NCBI RefSeq assembly: GCF_028858725.1
Contig: NC_084767.1
Span: forward strand, 20,847,895 to 20,911,894
Source of the DNA: Colius striatus
Lineage: Eukaryota > Chordata > Aves > Coliiformes > Coliidae
Reading direction: 5' to 3'
DNA length: 64,000 nt
A program made the translations under genes and the position numbers. The notes beneath the pieces are model-generated. The model made no database searches. It saw only the letters and a program-made list of their open reading frames with translations, and was not told where the DNA came from. This document shows, one piece after another, positions 25,081 through 37,740 of this stretch; position 1 is the first letter of the stretch; every line of letters begins with the position of its first letter.

Positions 25081-26914
25081 GGGTTTCCCTCTGCAGAGCC
25101 TTTCCATGAGCCACTCTTCAAGTGTGTCGTTGCCCAGGCGGCTGTTTTGTGCTTTAAATGCAGTAGATAAAACAGATTCTTTGTTTTTCTTTCCCGTTAG
25201 AAATGTGAAAATTAGGTTGGAGATATTTAAAGGGCCCGATATCCGCCGTGATACGCAGTGGTGCCCGTTGCATTTGTGTTCTGACACGTTCTGGAAATGC
25301 TACTGGAGAATCCGTTTAAAACTGATGAAATGCAACTGTTTACAGCTGTTTACATTGTGACAGCGAGTTGCCCTTACCAAGAAGGTCATGGGCCCTCACA
25401 GACTGAAGAGTTAAGACTTAACAAGGAACGTAGACTTTGGAGTGGAGAAGTACGTGATCGTGGTTCTTTCTTTCCTCTGGGGCTTTGACTGATGCACATC
25501 TGTAATGCAGGGACTTGTTTTGTGCGTCTGAACAAGATGTCAAGTAACCCCAAGCAAAGTAAATTCCTAGACTCTAAACTGGTATCTGGGGACTGAAAAT
25601 GGCCTGAGCTGCAGTAGATGCCCGTAGAACTGTCCTCAAGTGCACTCTCACCATTGTTGGTTTTGGCTGAAGCTGGGTGGAGTGGTTGAAGCCTCTTGAA
25701 CAATGGCTTTGGCCCCTTTTAAGCAAACTATTAACTAGGTCAAAGGATTTTTTTTTCTTCATTTTTTGGTATAAGTGGCTGGTTCCTTACAAAATGTTTC
25801 TATTTGTGGCCCAGTAGGCTGTAGAATTCTCAAGAGTTATGAGTGCAGGTAATATATTTATGAAGAGGACTTGGCTGTGAGATTCTTGAGCTGAAGAACA
25901 TTCCATGTTTCTACCTGTGTACATTATCTGAGTGTAGCCCTAATGAGTACTAGTTAGACCTAGAAGAAAGGCTGCATGCTTTAAAGAGAATTGAGGCTGG
26001 GGTGAAACATGAGCTCTAGCTAAACAAGAAGGCCTTCTTAAATAGTACGTGTTCTGCTAAAATCAAAATGCCTTTGTTTTTAAAAATCCAACCTTGACTG
26101 ATAGCCTGTAATGATTTATGGTCTTGACTTAATTAATGAAACTCTCTCCTCAAATAACAGAGGCCAATGCTTCAACAGTGTCTAGCACTTAGCAGGCTTC
26201 AATGCCTGATCGCTGTTTGACACTGTTGTAATGAAAATGATGGATGGTTACACGGAAGTATTTTCAACATGCACATTTCACTCCCTTAACTACAAAAAGC
26301 ATTAGTAAAGCATACTTCAACTTTTTTTTAAAAATAAGCATGTAGGCTTATCTTTTGTGAGCTTTTCATACTGTTTTCTTGTATCTCCAAACACAAATGA
26401 TGATACACAATGGAACTACCAGTAAAAATGTCCATGGCCAAAAATTCTGCTATCCAGTGTCCTCTGTAAGGCTGACCTGGGTAGAATGACCTGGCTTCTG
26501 TTATCCCAGCTGCTGTGATAGTGGACTTCCCCTGTAACAATAAAACCGTTGATCACAAATAGACTTGTGAACATCAGAGTTGGAGGGACGGGGCAACAGA
26601 AGTGGATTTGACCTTTAAAAGGTGGTGGAAGCCTTCAGCCTCTTGGAAAGATACAGTTAAAACTTTTAAGCAAACTATTACTTCTTATCTGCTGGTGACT
26701 GTTCTTCACTCCACAAGTTTAGTTATAGATGGCTTTAGAAGCTCTTGAAAACATGTTCCATAATCAATGTCTAGAAGGTGTTTTTCCTAATTGCTGCACT
26801 CCCTTGGCTGTGCAGCTGTGGGTAGCCCTCAGGTTATCTATGTGGATGTGCCTAGCTGTCTACTGAGTCACTGAGCTGCGTGGTGCGTTCTAGCATGTGA
26901 CATTCTCAAATTCT
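25081..26914. other. Intergenic, no gene seen
   Basis: CpG content falls off and the sequence becomes AT-rich. Only short frames are present and I see no repeat or RNA gene that I can name. Confidence 0.45.
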
Positions 26915-27110
26915 CTGTCATGCTGCACCTCAAATACTGTGTCCAGTTTTGGGCTTCTCTCTACAAGAAGGACATTGAGGTGCTGGAGAGGATCCAGAGG
27001 TGGGCTACCAAGCTGGTAAAGGATTTGGAACACATCTCACATGAGGAATGGCTGAGGGATCTGGGGCTATTAGCCAGGAGAAAAGGTGGCTCAGACAACC
27101 TGAAAGATTG
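26915..27110 (+). mobile_element. CR1 LINE fragment, RT C-terminal part
   Basis: The plus strand encodes a CR1 RT C-terminal block, with residues such as [20 protein letters not shown] and RDLGLL. It is truncated at both ends; the normal CR1 3' UTR does not follow. Instead the 40-bp block shared with the CpG island at 24971 begins where the match ends. Confidence 0.75.
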
Positions 27111-27150
27111 TTTTGTGGATTGTTGAATAGGGTCCGAGTCGCTCTCTGCA
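27111..27150. repeat. 40-bp block, copy 2 (decayed), repeat of 24971-25010
   Basis: It matches copy 1 at 34 of 40 positions. Two of the differences are CpG to TpG or CpA, as expected if this copy has been methylated while copy 1 stayed in an unmethylated island. It lies immediately after the truncated CR1 fragment. Confidence 0.7.
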
Positions 27151-27479
27151 GCTTTACTATCTGTTCCCACAGTACTGTTAGCCCCTGCAGCAACTCTGCA
27201 GAAGAAGGTTATTGTTAGATATCTGTGTTGTCTCACTATGCACCAGACTTTTTCAAATCCTCAGTAAATATAGATCTCTACAGGAGTCTCTGGGCAATTT
27301 TTGCCCAACTATGAACAGAACATTTATTCCAGTTCTTTCACCCTTTTAATGAATTGCTTCACAGGAGGAGAACTGTTCCGTTTCTCCCATACAACATAGC
27401 TAAAGAGCCTTTGGTGAGGGCCTGGACAGTTTCTGAAAGTCCAGATATGTAGGGTGAATGTCTCATGTCACATGCTCAT

Positions 27480-28230
27480 TGATTATTCCAAATATTTCTA
27501 AAGAATTTGTTGGGCTGGGATTTCCTTTACAAAAACTAAGCTGATGTCTTACTTGCACTACTTATTCATGTACCCACGAATTCTGCTAGCTAGCTTCTAC
27601 TAGTATGCTTCTACTAGCATGCCTGGAATTAACATAGGATTTATAGGCCTGAAGCTTTCTAAAACCTTTATAAAAATTCATGTTGTGTATGGTGCCATCT
27701 AGTCCCCTGGTACAGAGGTAGAACACCACAGCTATTATGCTTGTTATTTCATCCTTAGGTCGAGCATTTGAAGGGATACCATATGGTGTAGTGACTTGAT
27801 TTGATTCATTTTGATGGCTTAATCTCTTCTGTAATCTATCCTACAGATGCCTCAGTTAAAATATTCTGTAACACAACTCCTGTAATGGAGATTTTTAGCA
27901 CAGGATCTTTTTCAAGTTTGTCTGAAACAAAATGAGTGCAAAAATCACTTTCGATGCCCTCCTTATATTTTGACCATCAGTTGGCCTTACAAACTCCCTG
28001 ATTGTCTCACAGTCCGTGATATGTCTTAGAGAAGAGTCAAGTCAGCTGTCTGCAAGTTGTTTTCCCCACACCGTATTTCTGGCCTGCTGTATTGTGTTTT
28101 AATATGACAGTTTGTCACCGTGTCTATTTTCTGTATTTCAGCATTACTTCCCCTTTTCGAGAGATGTTGTCCCTCCCCCTCGTCAGAGTAATTATCTTGG
28201 GTTGGTTCTTAGCCTTTCTTAACAGGCAAT
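27480..28230 (-). mobile_element. Ancient CR1/L3-like LINE fragment
   Basis: On the plus strand I see the complement of blocks I know from old amniote CR1/L3-type LINE reverse transcriptases. These include GGGCTGGGATTTCCTTTACA near 27510, a CCTGGTACAGAGG-type block near 27707, and the AATCACTTTCGATGCCCTCC stretch near 27945. Similarity is patchy and there are no usable frames, so it is far older than the neighbouring avian CR1 copies. Exact ends and subfamily need a repeat library. Confidence 0.55.
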
Positions 28231-28574
28231 AAAGCACAATTGCTGATATGATGTCTTGAAATATTTTTTCCTGTCACTAGAAAACATCTTTACTTTTCTA
28301 GTAGCACCAATACTTTATTTAAGAACAGAGAAGCTTAACTCCCTCTGTGAAACCACATCCCAATGTAGTAGATGTCTAGAATTTGTTGTTGCTGCAAGGA
28401 CGTTGAACTGTTACTGTGTTTTGATGAATGGTGTTCTATGCTTTACTTGGGAAAATGCAAAGGTTTGTTTGTGTTACCCCAATCCACATGCATTTTAACA
28501 CGTGTTGGCTTTTCTGTGATTCCTGTATTAAACTCCACTGTGCCTTTTTGTTCTTTTCTTTTTTTAATTGTAAA

Positions 28575-30580
28575 TCACAGAATCACAGAATGGTAGGGTT
28601 GGAAGGGAACTTTAGAGATCTAGTCCAACCTCCCTGCTCAAGCAGATTCACCTAGATCAGGTTGCACAAGAATGTATATTTTTTTCTTATGTTTAAATGG
28701 AACTTTTTGTGTTCCAGCTTCATCCCATTACCCCTTGTCCTGTTGGTAGATGCACTAGAAAAAAGAGATATCCCAACCTCCTGACATCCACTATTTAAAT
28801 ATTTATAAATATTAGTGAGATTCCCCCCTCAGTCTCCTCTTCTCCAGACTAAACAGCCCCAGTTCCTGCAGCCTTTTCTCATAAGGAAGATGCTCCAGTC
28901 CCCTGATCATCTTGGTGGCCCTGTGCTGGACTCTCTCCAGCACTTCCCTGTCCCTCTTGAGCTGAGGAGCCCAGAACTGGACACAGGACTCCAGATGAGG
29001 CCTCAGCAGGGCAGAGGAGAGAGGGAGCAGAATCTCCCTCGACCTGCTGGCCACACTCTTCTTGATGCATCCCAGGATGCCATTGGCCTTCTTGGCCATG
29101 AGGGCACATTGCTGGCTCATGGTTAGTTTATTATCAACCAGGACTCCCAGGTGTCTCTCTGCAGAGCTGCTCTCCAGCAGGCCAATCCCCAGCCTGTACT
29201 GGTGCTTGGGGTTGTTCCTTCCCAGATGCAGGACTCTGCACTTGTCCTTGTTGAACCTCATGAGGTTCCTCTCTGCCCAACTCTCAAGCCGGTTGAGATC
29301 CCGCTGAATGGCAGCACAGCCTTCTGGGGAATCAGCCAGTCCTCCCAGTTTGGTGTCATCAGCCAACTTGCTGAGGGTACACTCTGTCCCCTCATCCAGG
29401 TTGTTGATGAAGATGTTGAACAAAACTGGCCCCAGAACCGATCCCTGTGGAACTCCACTGGCCACAGGCCTCCAACTCAATTCTGTGCCATTGATCACCA
29501 CCCTCTGGGCTCTGTCATTCAGCCAGCTCTCGATCCACCTCACTGTCCACTCATCCAAGCCACACTGCCTGAGCTTTCTGATGAGGATATTATGGGAGAC
29601 AGTGTCAAAAGCCTTGCTGATGTCAAGGTAGATGACATCTGCTGCTCTCCCCTCATCTAGCCAGGTGGTTATGCCCTCATAGAAGGCTATCAGGTTGGTC
29701 AAACAGGATTTCCCCTTGGTGAATCCATGTTGACTCCCCTTAATAACCATCTTTTCCTTCATATGTTTAGTGATGACATTCAGGATGAGTTCTTTGTACA
29801 GTGCCCGTTATCTGTGGCTGGTGGAGCAGCTGGTGTTGAATTGTCTGCTGGGATTTCCCCTTCTGGACCTTGCACATCTATGTCCCCTGTTGTTAATGGC
29901 TCATACTTATTTGGAATTGGTACACTGGAAGGAGAGTTATGAAGGGGAGCCCTGTTTTGGGTTTTTTTTTGTTACCAGGGCCCAAGGCATTTCAGTTTCA
30001 CTGGAGGCTTGCACCTGGTTGTGGAACCATCTGTGAATCTCAACCTCTGCTCCTCTAATACTACAGAGTCTACTGTAAACGGTTTCCTGCAGCTCTTTCA
30101 CCTGATGCTGTATCTCTTGACCTTGAAGGCACATCCTTACCTCAGCAGCAGATGTTCCTAAACATCCTAAACACCCCCTGCACTCCACCTGGACTGAAGC
30201 ATCCTTGCTGACCAGCTCTGTCTGGGTGGATGCATCGATCTTCACCAGGGTGTTGTCCATCTGAGCCTTGTTTTAGCCCTCGGGCGAATGCCCACTAGCT
30301 TGTTAGCTTGAGGCAGGGGCACTTCTCTGACTTGTGGCTCTCTGTGTGGGCTGTGGGATTGTTCCCTGCCTGTGCCAACTGCTTTGCCAGGCCCTGTTTG
30401 CCTGTCCTGGTTGCTGCGCTCCTGATTGCTCGCTTTTGTGCAGGCTTTGCAGATTTCTTGTAACTTCTCAACTTCAGGGAGAGCAGCTCGAGTCGTACCC
30501 GTGTAACTGTGCTGTGCGGGTTTCTCGGGGGTGACGCTGATAGGCGTCAGATCCTGCTGTCCCGATGCTGCCACCTTACG
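28575..30580 (-). mobile_element. CR1 LINE with ORF1 remnant joined to reverse transcriptase
   Basis: The 3' end (28575) has two CACAGAAT octamers. At 28812-29762 an uninterrupted 316-codon frame encodes the reverse transcriptase core. Visible motifs are [45 protein letters not shown] and LADDTKLGG, where the usual FADD is LADD. Upstream on the minus strand, about 29795-30580 is in three frames and resembles the N-terminal half of avian CR1 ORF1 (DASTQTELVS, SRLCSIRGAEVEIHRW, IPNKYEPL). The ORF1 esterase part and the ORF2 endonuclease are missing between them, so roughly 2 kb of a complete element is absent. It cannot be autonomous. Confidence 0.8.
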
Positions 30581-30589
30581 GTTAGAAAC

Positions 30590-32124
30590 AAAACCAGCGG
30601 GAAATACCTACGTTGGTAATGCTTAAGGGACCTTGACACTATGAAAGTGTCTTAAGCATGAAGATTATCATGTCAAGTTACGCAGTTTGGGTTCCTTTGT
30701 AATCTGAGACTAAGGCCTTTGGGTTTTGGGTTTGTCTGAGCTTTTTTGATGTCTCTCCATGTTCCCCCCAATCCCACCCCGCTGTTTCCCATGTCCACCC
30801 TCCTGCTGTGTGTGTGGGTTTTTTCCTCCTTCCCAATTCCTCTGTGAACTCACAAGGAGTAGAGAAGTGTCCCGTTTTCTGTTTCAGAGTACCTGGAGGC
30901 AAATGCTGGAATGCGTGTCTTTGGAGTATAACATAAAGAGCATGACAATGTCTAGAAGTTTATAGCTTCTGTTTTCTGACACTGCTCGTCATGGTTCAGT
31001 CCTGCTGTCAGTTGGCAGCAGCCAGAAGAGCCTCTGTGAGGCACTGTGTAAATGTCTGCACATTTGTGTGCACCACCTGGGTGCATCTGAGAGAGTCAAA
31101 ATTGTTCAGTGCCTCTTGAAACACTTGGCTTTATACAGTTCTTTTCAGCACCTGAAAGAAGTCCAGCAGGAGAAACTTGGATCGGAAAGGTTGTCTTTAA
31201 ACAGGAGTCTGCCTTCTGGCTGCAGTGAGGATATGGAACAGACCTGGCTATGTGTATTTGGAATCATGATGGAAAGTTGACTGAAAGCATCTCAGATGCT
31301 TTCTGAAAGATGAGAATATGAGCCTTGCCTAGGTTTCTAAGTGCAGTGTGAAGAACAAAAACTGGAGAAGAGAGTGAAACAAAACAATGATTGCAAGGGG
31401 TCTCTCTGCCACCTGAACTGTTATACAGTGAAAATAGTGCTGCTGTCATTGCAGGATATGGATTTCATCTGTAGCACTGAAGAATTTACCTTGGATTTCT
31501 CTGAATTCCTTCTGCTAGATGATTTAAATATTTGTGATGGATAAACTGATAACTAGTTCTGTTTTAGGCAGAGTTGCTGTGTGGTGAACTATATACACTT
31601 GTGTTTACTATACACAGATAATGTTAAATAACTCTAAGTCCGGTTTCCGTGGAGAAAAAATGTATTTGGAGTCTTGGTCTCCAGCTGAAAGCTGTGAATT
31701 TTAATCCTATAAAATGGAGAAAGGAAGTAAAATGTTGGCTTTTTTCTTTAATTTCTTTGTCACTGAGATCTGTTTTACTATATTTTGCAGATAGTAGTCT
31801 ATGAAGGGGACAGCTCTTGAAGAGGTAACAGCTTTGTATAGAGTCCTGGTCTGGGATGAGAAGCTTTGGTAGTGCTGTGGTATATGGAAGGCCTAACAGT
31901 GATACAGAACACCACTGTACCAAGGTATCCTATGGAAATATTCTTTTTAAAGTTTGTGTACAGGCAATAAATTTTCATCCTGTTTCCCCTGACAAATCTG
32001 TTGTATGGCTGGGGAAGGACAAAAATAATTTCTGGTTTTTGAATGCTAAAGAACTTGGGTGATGCCTGTTGAAAAGATGCTACCAGCATCATTCTGGGGG
32101 CTCTTGACTGGGCTGCTGTCAGTT
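30590..32124. other. Intergenic, no gene seen
   Basis: Only short frames without recognisable domains are present. No CpG island or nameable repeat was noticed. Confidence 0.4.
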
Positions 32125-32870
32125 ACAGTAATAGTTTGGGTTGGAATGGACCTTTAAAGGTCATCTAGTCGAACCCCTCCCCCTACTATTCCCCCAAAAT
32201 GTGCAGGAACATCTTCAACCAGATCAGGAGCCAGATCAGTCACATTTGGCTTGTGAATGTTTTCAGAGATGGGACATCTACCACCTGAGTGGGCAGCCTA
32301 TTCCAATGTTCCACCATCCTTGTTGTAAAACATTTCTTCCATGTGTCTAGTCAGAATCTGACCTTTTAGTTTAAACTAAAAGTTTAAAACCATCAATCCT
32401 TTTCCTATTGCTACAGGCCCTACTAAAAAGTCTGTCTTCATTTGATAAGCCCTCTTTAGGTACTGGAAGGCTTCAGCAAGGTGTCCGTGGGGCCTTCTCT
32501 TCTGCAGTCTGGACAACCCCAACTCTCTCAGCCTGTCTTCACAGCAGAGGTGTTGCAGCCCTCTGATAATTTCTGTGGCCTCCTCTGGACCCACTCCAAC
32601 AGCTCCATGTCCTTCCTGTGCTGAGGACTCCAGAGCTGGAGGCAGCCTGCATGGGGGTGTCACCAGAGTAGAGTAGAAGGGCGGAATCACCTCCCTCAAC
32701 CTGCTTTGGATGCACACCAGGATATGATTGGCTTTCTGAGCTGCAAGGCCATACTGTTGGCTGGACTCGTGTCCAGCTTTTATCCACTAGTATCCCCAAG
32801 TCATTCTCTGTTGGACTGCTGTCAATCCCTTCATCCCCCAGCCTGTATTAGTAGCAGGGGTTCCTTGTTT
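32125..32870 (-). mobile_element. CR1 LINE fragment, RT C-terminus plus 3' UTR
   Basis: The low-coordinate end has the CR1 3' UTR signature (complement of GGTTGGAATGGACCTTTAAA). Reading the minus strand from about 32870, the RT C-terminal codons can be followed with several breaks. It is 5'-truncated and moderately diverged. Confidence 0.8.
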
Positions 32871-33250
32871 CATGATTAAGAGTTTCTGTAAGCAAATTAC
32901 AAATACACATATTGTTGCAGGTAGGAAAGCCAAACACCTCTTGATAGTAATAGATGAGAGTCAGAAAGGCTAGGGGCCAAGGCTGGAGGTAAAGTAAGCT
33001 GGTCTTGTTATTTTATGAAAGGAAAGCTTGATTTCTGCTGAAACCTAAAGGTCATTTTCTGTCTCCTGCCTTATTCAGAAGGGCAGTAAGGTTTTTAGTT
33101 AGAGTTTTTGTCATCATGTGTTGTGTCAATTTGACTAACATGTATAAATGTTACTGCTTCAAAATTCACATAAGTAATAACATACAAGTATTTAAACATT
33201 TAATATTCCTTTAATCTTGATTCTGCCCTGCCAGCCATTTATGGACCTTC

Positions 33251-34242
33251 TAGGATGTTATGGGTTGATGTGGAGCCTTTTCTGGTAATGGGGAATGAGC
33301 TGTATTGGGCCACCCGTGGGCTTCTGTAACAAGCTGTTCAAAACTTTCCCTGGCTCTGAGTCAGACTCACCTCTGGGGCTGAGCCAGTTGAGTGCCTCCC
33401 ACTTTTTAAGAAGAAGCTGGAAGACAACAGTTGTTCTGGGAAGTGGTGGAAGGAGTTGGAGGAGAGAGAAGTGACCGTGTGGAGACTTGTGCTGGAGCAG
33501 AGACATCCCTGCATCCTGTGGAGAGATGGCAGCTGTTTCCCTGCAACCAGTGAATGGTAATGGTGAAGCTGAGATTTATTGGCAATTTGTGGAGAACCCC
33601 AAGTCAGGAGTGACTGTGCCTGGAGGCAGCTGTGACTCTGTGGCAATGCAGCGTTGGAGCAGAAGGTGCCTGGATTTGTGCTGCCGTGGAGATCTGTGCA
33701 GGAGGAGTTTGTGAGGAGCTGCAGCCCTTGGGAAGGATTCACACTGGAGAGATTTGTTAAGGACTGTATCCCATGGGAGGGATGCTGTGTTGGAGCAGGG
33801 GAAGAATGTGAGGAGTTCTCTTCCCCGAGAAGAAGGAAGATCATCTGTCAGGGACTGACCGCAACCCCAGTTCCCTGTCCCCCTGTGCTGCTGAGGTGGA
33901 AGGGGTAGAGATATCAGGAGCAGGGAGCTGAGACTGGGAAGAAGAGAGGGACAAAGGAAGTGCTGATTGTATTTTTCTCATCATCTTGCACTGTTTTTGC
34001 TGTCTGTCTGCTCTGTTTCTAGTTGGTAGTAGAATAATAGTTCTTATTTTCCTCTCTAAGTTGAGTAATCAAGTCTGTTTTTCCTGGAGCCATAACTGGC
34101 AGTGAGCCCTTCCTGTCCTTGTCTCAATCCACAAGGCCCTTGGTTATCTTTTCCCTCTCCATCTCGCTGGGGCCTCTGCCATCCTACAGCAAGCGACTGT
34201 GTGGTGCTTTGTTCACAACTGGGCTTAAACCATGACATAGGA
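33251..34242 (+). mobile_element. Solo LTR of an ERVL-type endogenous retrovirus with 5-bp target duplication
   Basis: The LTR spans 33256-34237 (982 bp). It begins TGTTATGG and ends CCATGACA, near-perfect inverted termini of the TG...CA type. Exact direct repeats TAGGA flank it at 33251-33255 and 34238-34242. The body resembles an abundant bird ERVL-class LTR: a purine-rich GAGGAGT/GGGAAGGA portion, then a T-rich segment, then CTTGTCTCAATCCACAAGG-like sequence near the 3' end. No internal retroviral sequence adjoins it, so the provirus was lost by recombination between LTRs. It is a fossil; intact target repeats with diverged termini suggest moderate age. Confidence 0.8.
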
Positions 34243-34549
34243 ATACACTTGCAAATAGACTCGGGACTATTAAACCTTGTGGTTGTAATAAGAAGCTTTG
34301 AATCAAGGGAGGAGAAAAGGGACATTTTAAAGTCATTTTTCTGATGTTCTATTTGTAGTGATTTTTTTGTATTGGCTAAGTATTAATTGTTCCCAAGTTG
34401 AATTCCTCTGTTCAGTTCTCCACAACTTAACTCTTCAAAGCATTGTTAGCATATGAGTTTTTTACTAGTTTATTCCCTTTCAGGAAGCCATTCAAAACAA
34501 TGAACTAACACTTGTGAGCACCTTTTCCAAACAAATAAAACAAATAAAT

Positions 34550-34953
34550 GCAAGATGATCAGGGGACTGGAGCACCTTTGTTGTGAGGAAAGGCTGCAGG
34601 AACTGAGGCTGTTTAGTCTGGAGGAGACTGAGGGGGGATCTCATTAATATTTGTAAGTATCTAAGGGGTGGGTGTCAGGAGGTTGGGCCATCTCTTTTTT
34701 TCTATGGTATCTAGCAACAAGACAAGGGGTAATGGGATGAAGCTGGAACACAAAAAGTTCCATTGAAACATAAGAAAAACCTATTTCACTGTTCAGGTGA
34801 GGGAGCCCTGGCACAGGCTGCCCAGGGAGGGTGTGGAGGCTCCTTCCTTGGAGGTCTTCAAAACCCACCTGCGACCTGATCTAGGTGGACCTGCTTTGGT
34901 AGAGGGGTTGGACTAGGTGATCTCTAAAGGTCCCTTCCAACCCTACCATTCTA
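34550..34953 (+). mobile_element. CR1 LINE fragment, 3' end, plus orientation
   Basis: The plus strand covers the last RT codons (block encoding LFSLEE-like residues) and the CR1 3' UTR. It ends with GGTTGGACTAGGTGATCTC and CTACCATTCT at about 34953. It is 5'-truncated. Confidence 0.85.
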
Positions 34954-37740
34954 AATAAATAACTAACTAAAATGAAAATGTGTTTCCTGGTAGCAGGTCT
35001 GTCCTTATCTTGCTGCTTTCAGAGTTTATGGAAATTTTCTCTTTGTGTGTTTAATGATCCACTGCATGTGCACATAACAGTGTGTCCAAGTTAATGGCTA
35101 CCCTGAAAAGTACAGCAGTTTGAACGTCCTGATGTGTACAAAAATAACTTATACTGAGCCACCTAATGTTGCTAGAGGAGTCCAGAGAAAAGTGAGGCAG
35201 TAAGCTTCTAGTGCCGACACAATTTGGCATGGTGAAGACGCAATTTGTTTGAAGTGCTCTGTTGTGGTGTCTGTCACTATTGTTTAATGTTATATACAGT
35301 ATCTGTATAAAACTGTTGCAGAGCACCAGGGGATCAGGGAGAGAACAAAGACCCCTGTGCAGTCAAGGATTCAGAATGCAGACAGATCTGGTGGGAAAGG
35401 AGGCCCAGGAGCATGCAGGAGGTGTTGGCCATGCCTCAGTTCTGAATTCGTGCTGTAGCTTTGGATCTGTAAATGGATTTTACTCATATGTGCTTTAAAC
35501 TCTGTTAAAAACAGAAAATTCTCTATTTTTCACATACAGATTATTGTTTGGAGATTGTTCTTGAGGGTTTCTCACTGGAGAGCTGTGGTTTATTACCTTA
35601 TTTTGTGGGACTCACTATTTACCAGTCAGGGTTTGCAGTTTACTTGTTTACTGGTCAGGGCACAGGATTTAAAATCTAACCTCATCCGTAAACTTCAAGT
35701 TCCCAGTAATCACTTGGGTACCAAGGTTTAGAGTTTACCACTTTGGGATTCAGGGCTGATGACATGCTGTTAAATGGAAAAGTCTAAATCCTGACACGAT
35801 CCTTAGACAAGGGTTTGAAACTGCTGTGCAGAGGACAGAGCTTTCCTTGTGCTCCCTGTAAGAAAGGCACTCGGACTATGCAATGTGTTGATTAAAATTC
35901 TACTTGTTGAAGCTAATACTAGAAGGAAGAAGATGGTATAGATAAGATCATGTCCTTCAGATACTGTGAACCCGAAGTTGTGTTGCCAGAAGGATCTCTG
36001 ATCAGGACACTGCATTTGGTGCAGTTCCTGCCTGTGCAGAGGCTCCACTGACAACTTAAGTCTTTTGAGCTCTTATAGAATGTTCTTAGAACAGAATAAT
36101 GCCACGCATCACTTCTACTGCCAAACAAAAGGCTGTTCACTTGAACCTGCTGTTTCACTTTATGATGGAGACAAGGACATGTAACTTGTTACAATTAGCT
36201 GGCTGAGATTATCGGCAACTTGTTACTTCAGATTGGAGGTCTCAGTTTGACAGGGTGGAAGTGCATCCTCTGCAGTTAGACTGCTGAGATGGCAGGCGAC
36301 CTAACAAGTCTGAAAGTTTCTTGGTGGGCTCTATCCTTAAGGGTGAAGCAGAAGCAGAGTCATGTCAGAGCAGGATTTTCCTCTCAAACATAAGATCTGA
36401 ATCCCGTCTCTGAAGGAAGAAGCAGAGAGAGGCTGGCAGCTGCTTTAGGGACTTGCTAGTTCAAGGGCAGCAGCAAGAGTCAACCCCTTCCCACCAGACT
36501 AATGAATGCTGGTCCAGTAATGACTCAAGGTGTTACAAGAGAGGGGATATACTAGCACTGTCACCCAAGGTAAACTTACTCCCAGGTAGGGTTTTTTACT
36601 GTGCATTAAATAATAAACAAGTGCTTTATTCTTTTCCCTCTTGGTTGTGGTACCTGCAGTCCCTTTAGACTTGCTAGAAAGTGCCTGACGACAGTTTCTG
36701 AGTGGGAGGTTATCCATTGGGTCTGAAGGAGTCAGGGCTGGTGCCTAGGTGTCTCACTCTTTTGGGGTTTCCAGAGAACCCCAGTGCTGTTGACATAGTT
36801 GTGGGAGATTTCCTTTGCATTACCATAAATGTTTGGGGCTCTTGATGGCATATCCTATCACTGTGGGGTAGCCAGGGCTCCTGTGTGACTTTGCAAGCTA
36901 GTCCCGAGTTTGCCTGTGTCAACCTGAGATGTCCTCAGCGTGCCTGGAGCTGAGCCCTAGCTATCTGTGCTGAGAGATGGGCTTTCTACAGGGACAGTGT
37001 GTGGCTGCACTTAGCTTCTCATAGGCCACGTTGATCCCTGCAGCATGCCTTCTAGTGTTCCCCAAAGCCCTGCACTTGCTCTCTGAAGCCTTCAGTTTGC
37101 CTTTGGGGTTGTCCCCCTTCCCCCCTTCTGAGGCCTCTGCGTGCCCCTGGGCCATGGGTTTGTCTTCCAGCCTGCGTGTTTAGCGTTCTCCCTTTGTGTG
37201 CTCCAGAGTCATTGCCTTGCTTTCACTGTGCCCCAGGCCACCTTCCTTACCTTTCTGTGTCCTCAGAGTCCTCAGTTTCGCCTGGTGTCTTTATTTGTTG
37301 TTTTTTCTTTCATTGCTCAGCACAGCTCTCCATTTGTTCTCTTGTCCCTTTAACACTACTTTTGTTTCCTTTGGGCTCTCCCTTTGCCTTCAGCAAGCTG
37401 CCCTCAGGAGCTGGAGCATACCGAGGTTACCTAGGTAGCCCCAGCTGTCTCCAGCGGAGCTGGCAGTGGTCCTGTGATCCCCAAGAGCTACAGCCGTGGG
37501 TGTCAGGCTGCGCAGCTCCCAGAGGGGCCTGCCCGATGGGCCTGTGCCGCAGGCAGTCAGATATCACGGAGCCTCCGCCACCGAGCATCACTGACCAGGA
37601 GGGAGAGTGTGGCTGGAACCACGGAGAAGGCAAGTGGGGGCTGGAGGAGGTGCGTGCTCAAGCACAGGCTGTGCACAAGCAGGGGCATCCCCCCGTGATG
37701 ATGCTGGAAGAGGGGGCTGCCCCCGGTTGCTGAGGGCCGT
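34954..37740. other. Intergenic, no gene supported
   Basis: No exon or repeat that I can name. C/T-rich stretches at 37100-37400 give overlapping open frames on the plus strand that carry no domain. Confidence 0.4.

Noticed and set aside
24403-25114. Frames of 150-220 codons in the island downstream of EGR1
   Set aside because: Same composition effect; overlapping on both strands with no domain or splice context.
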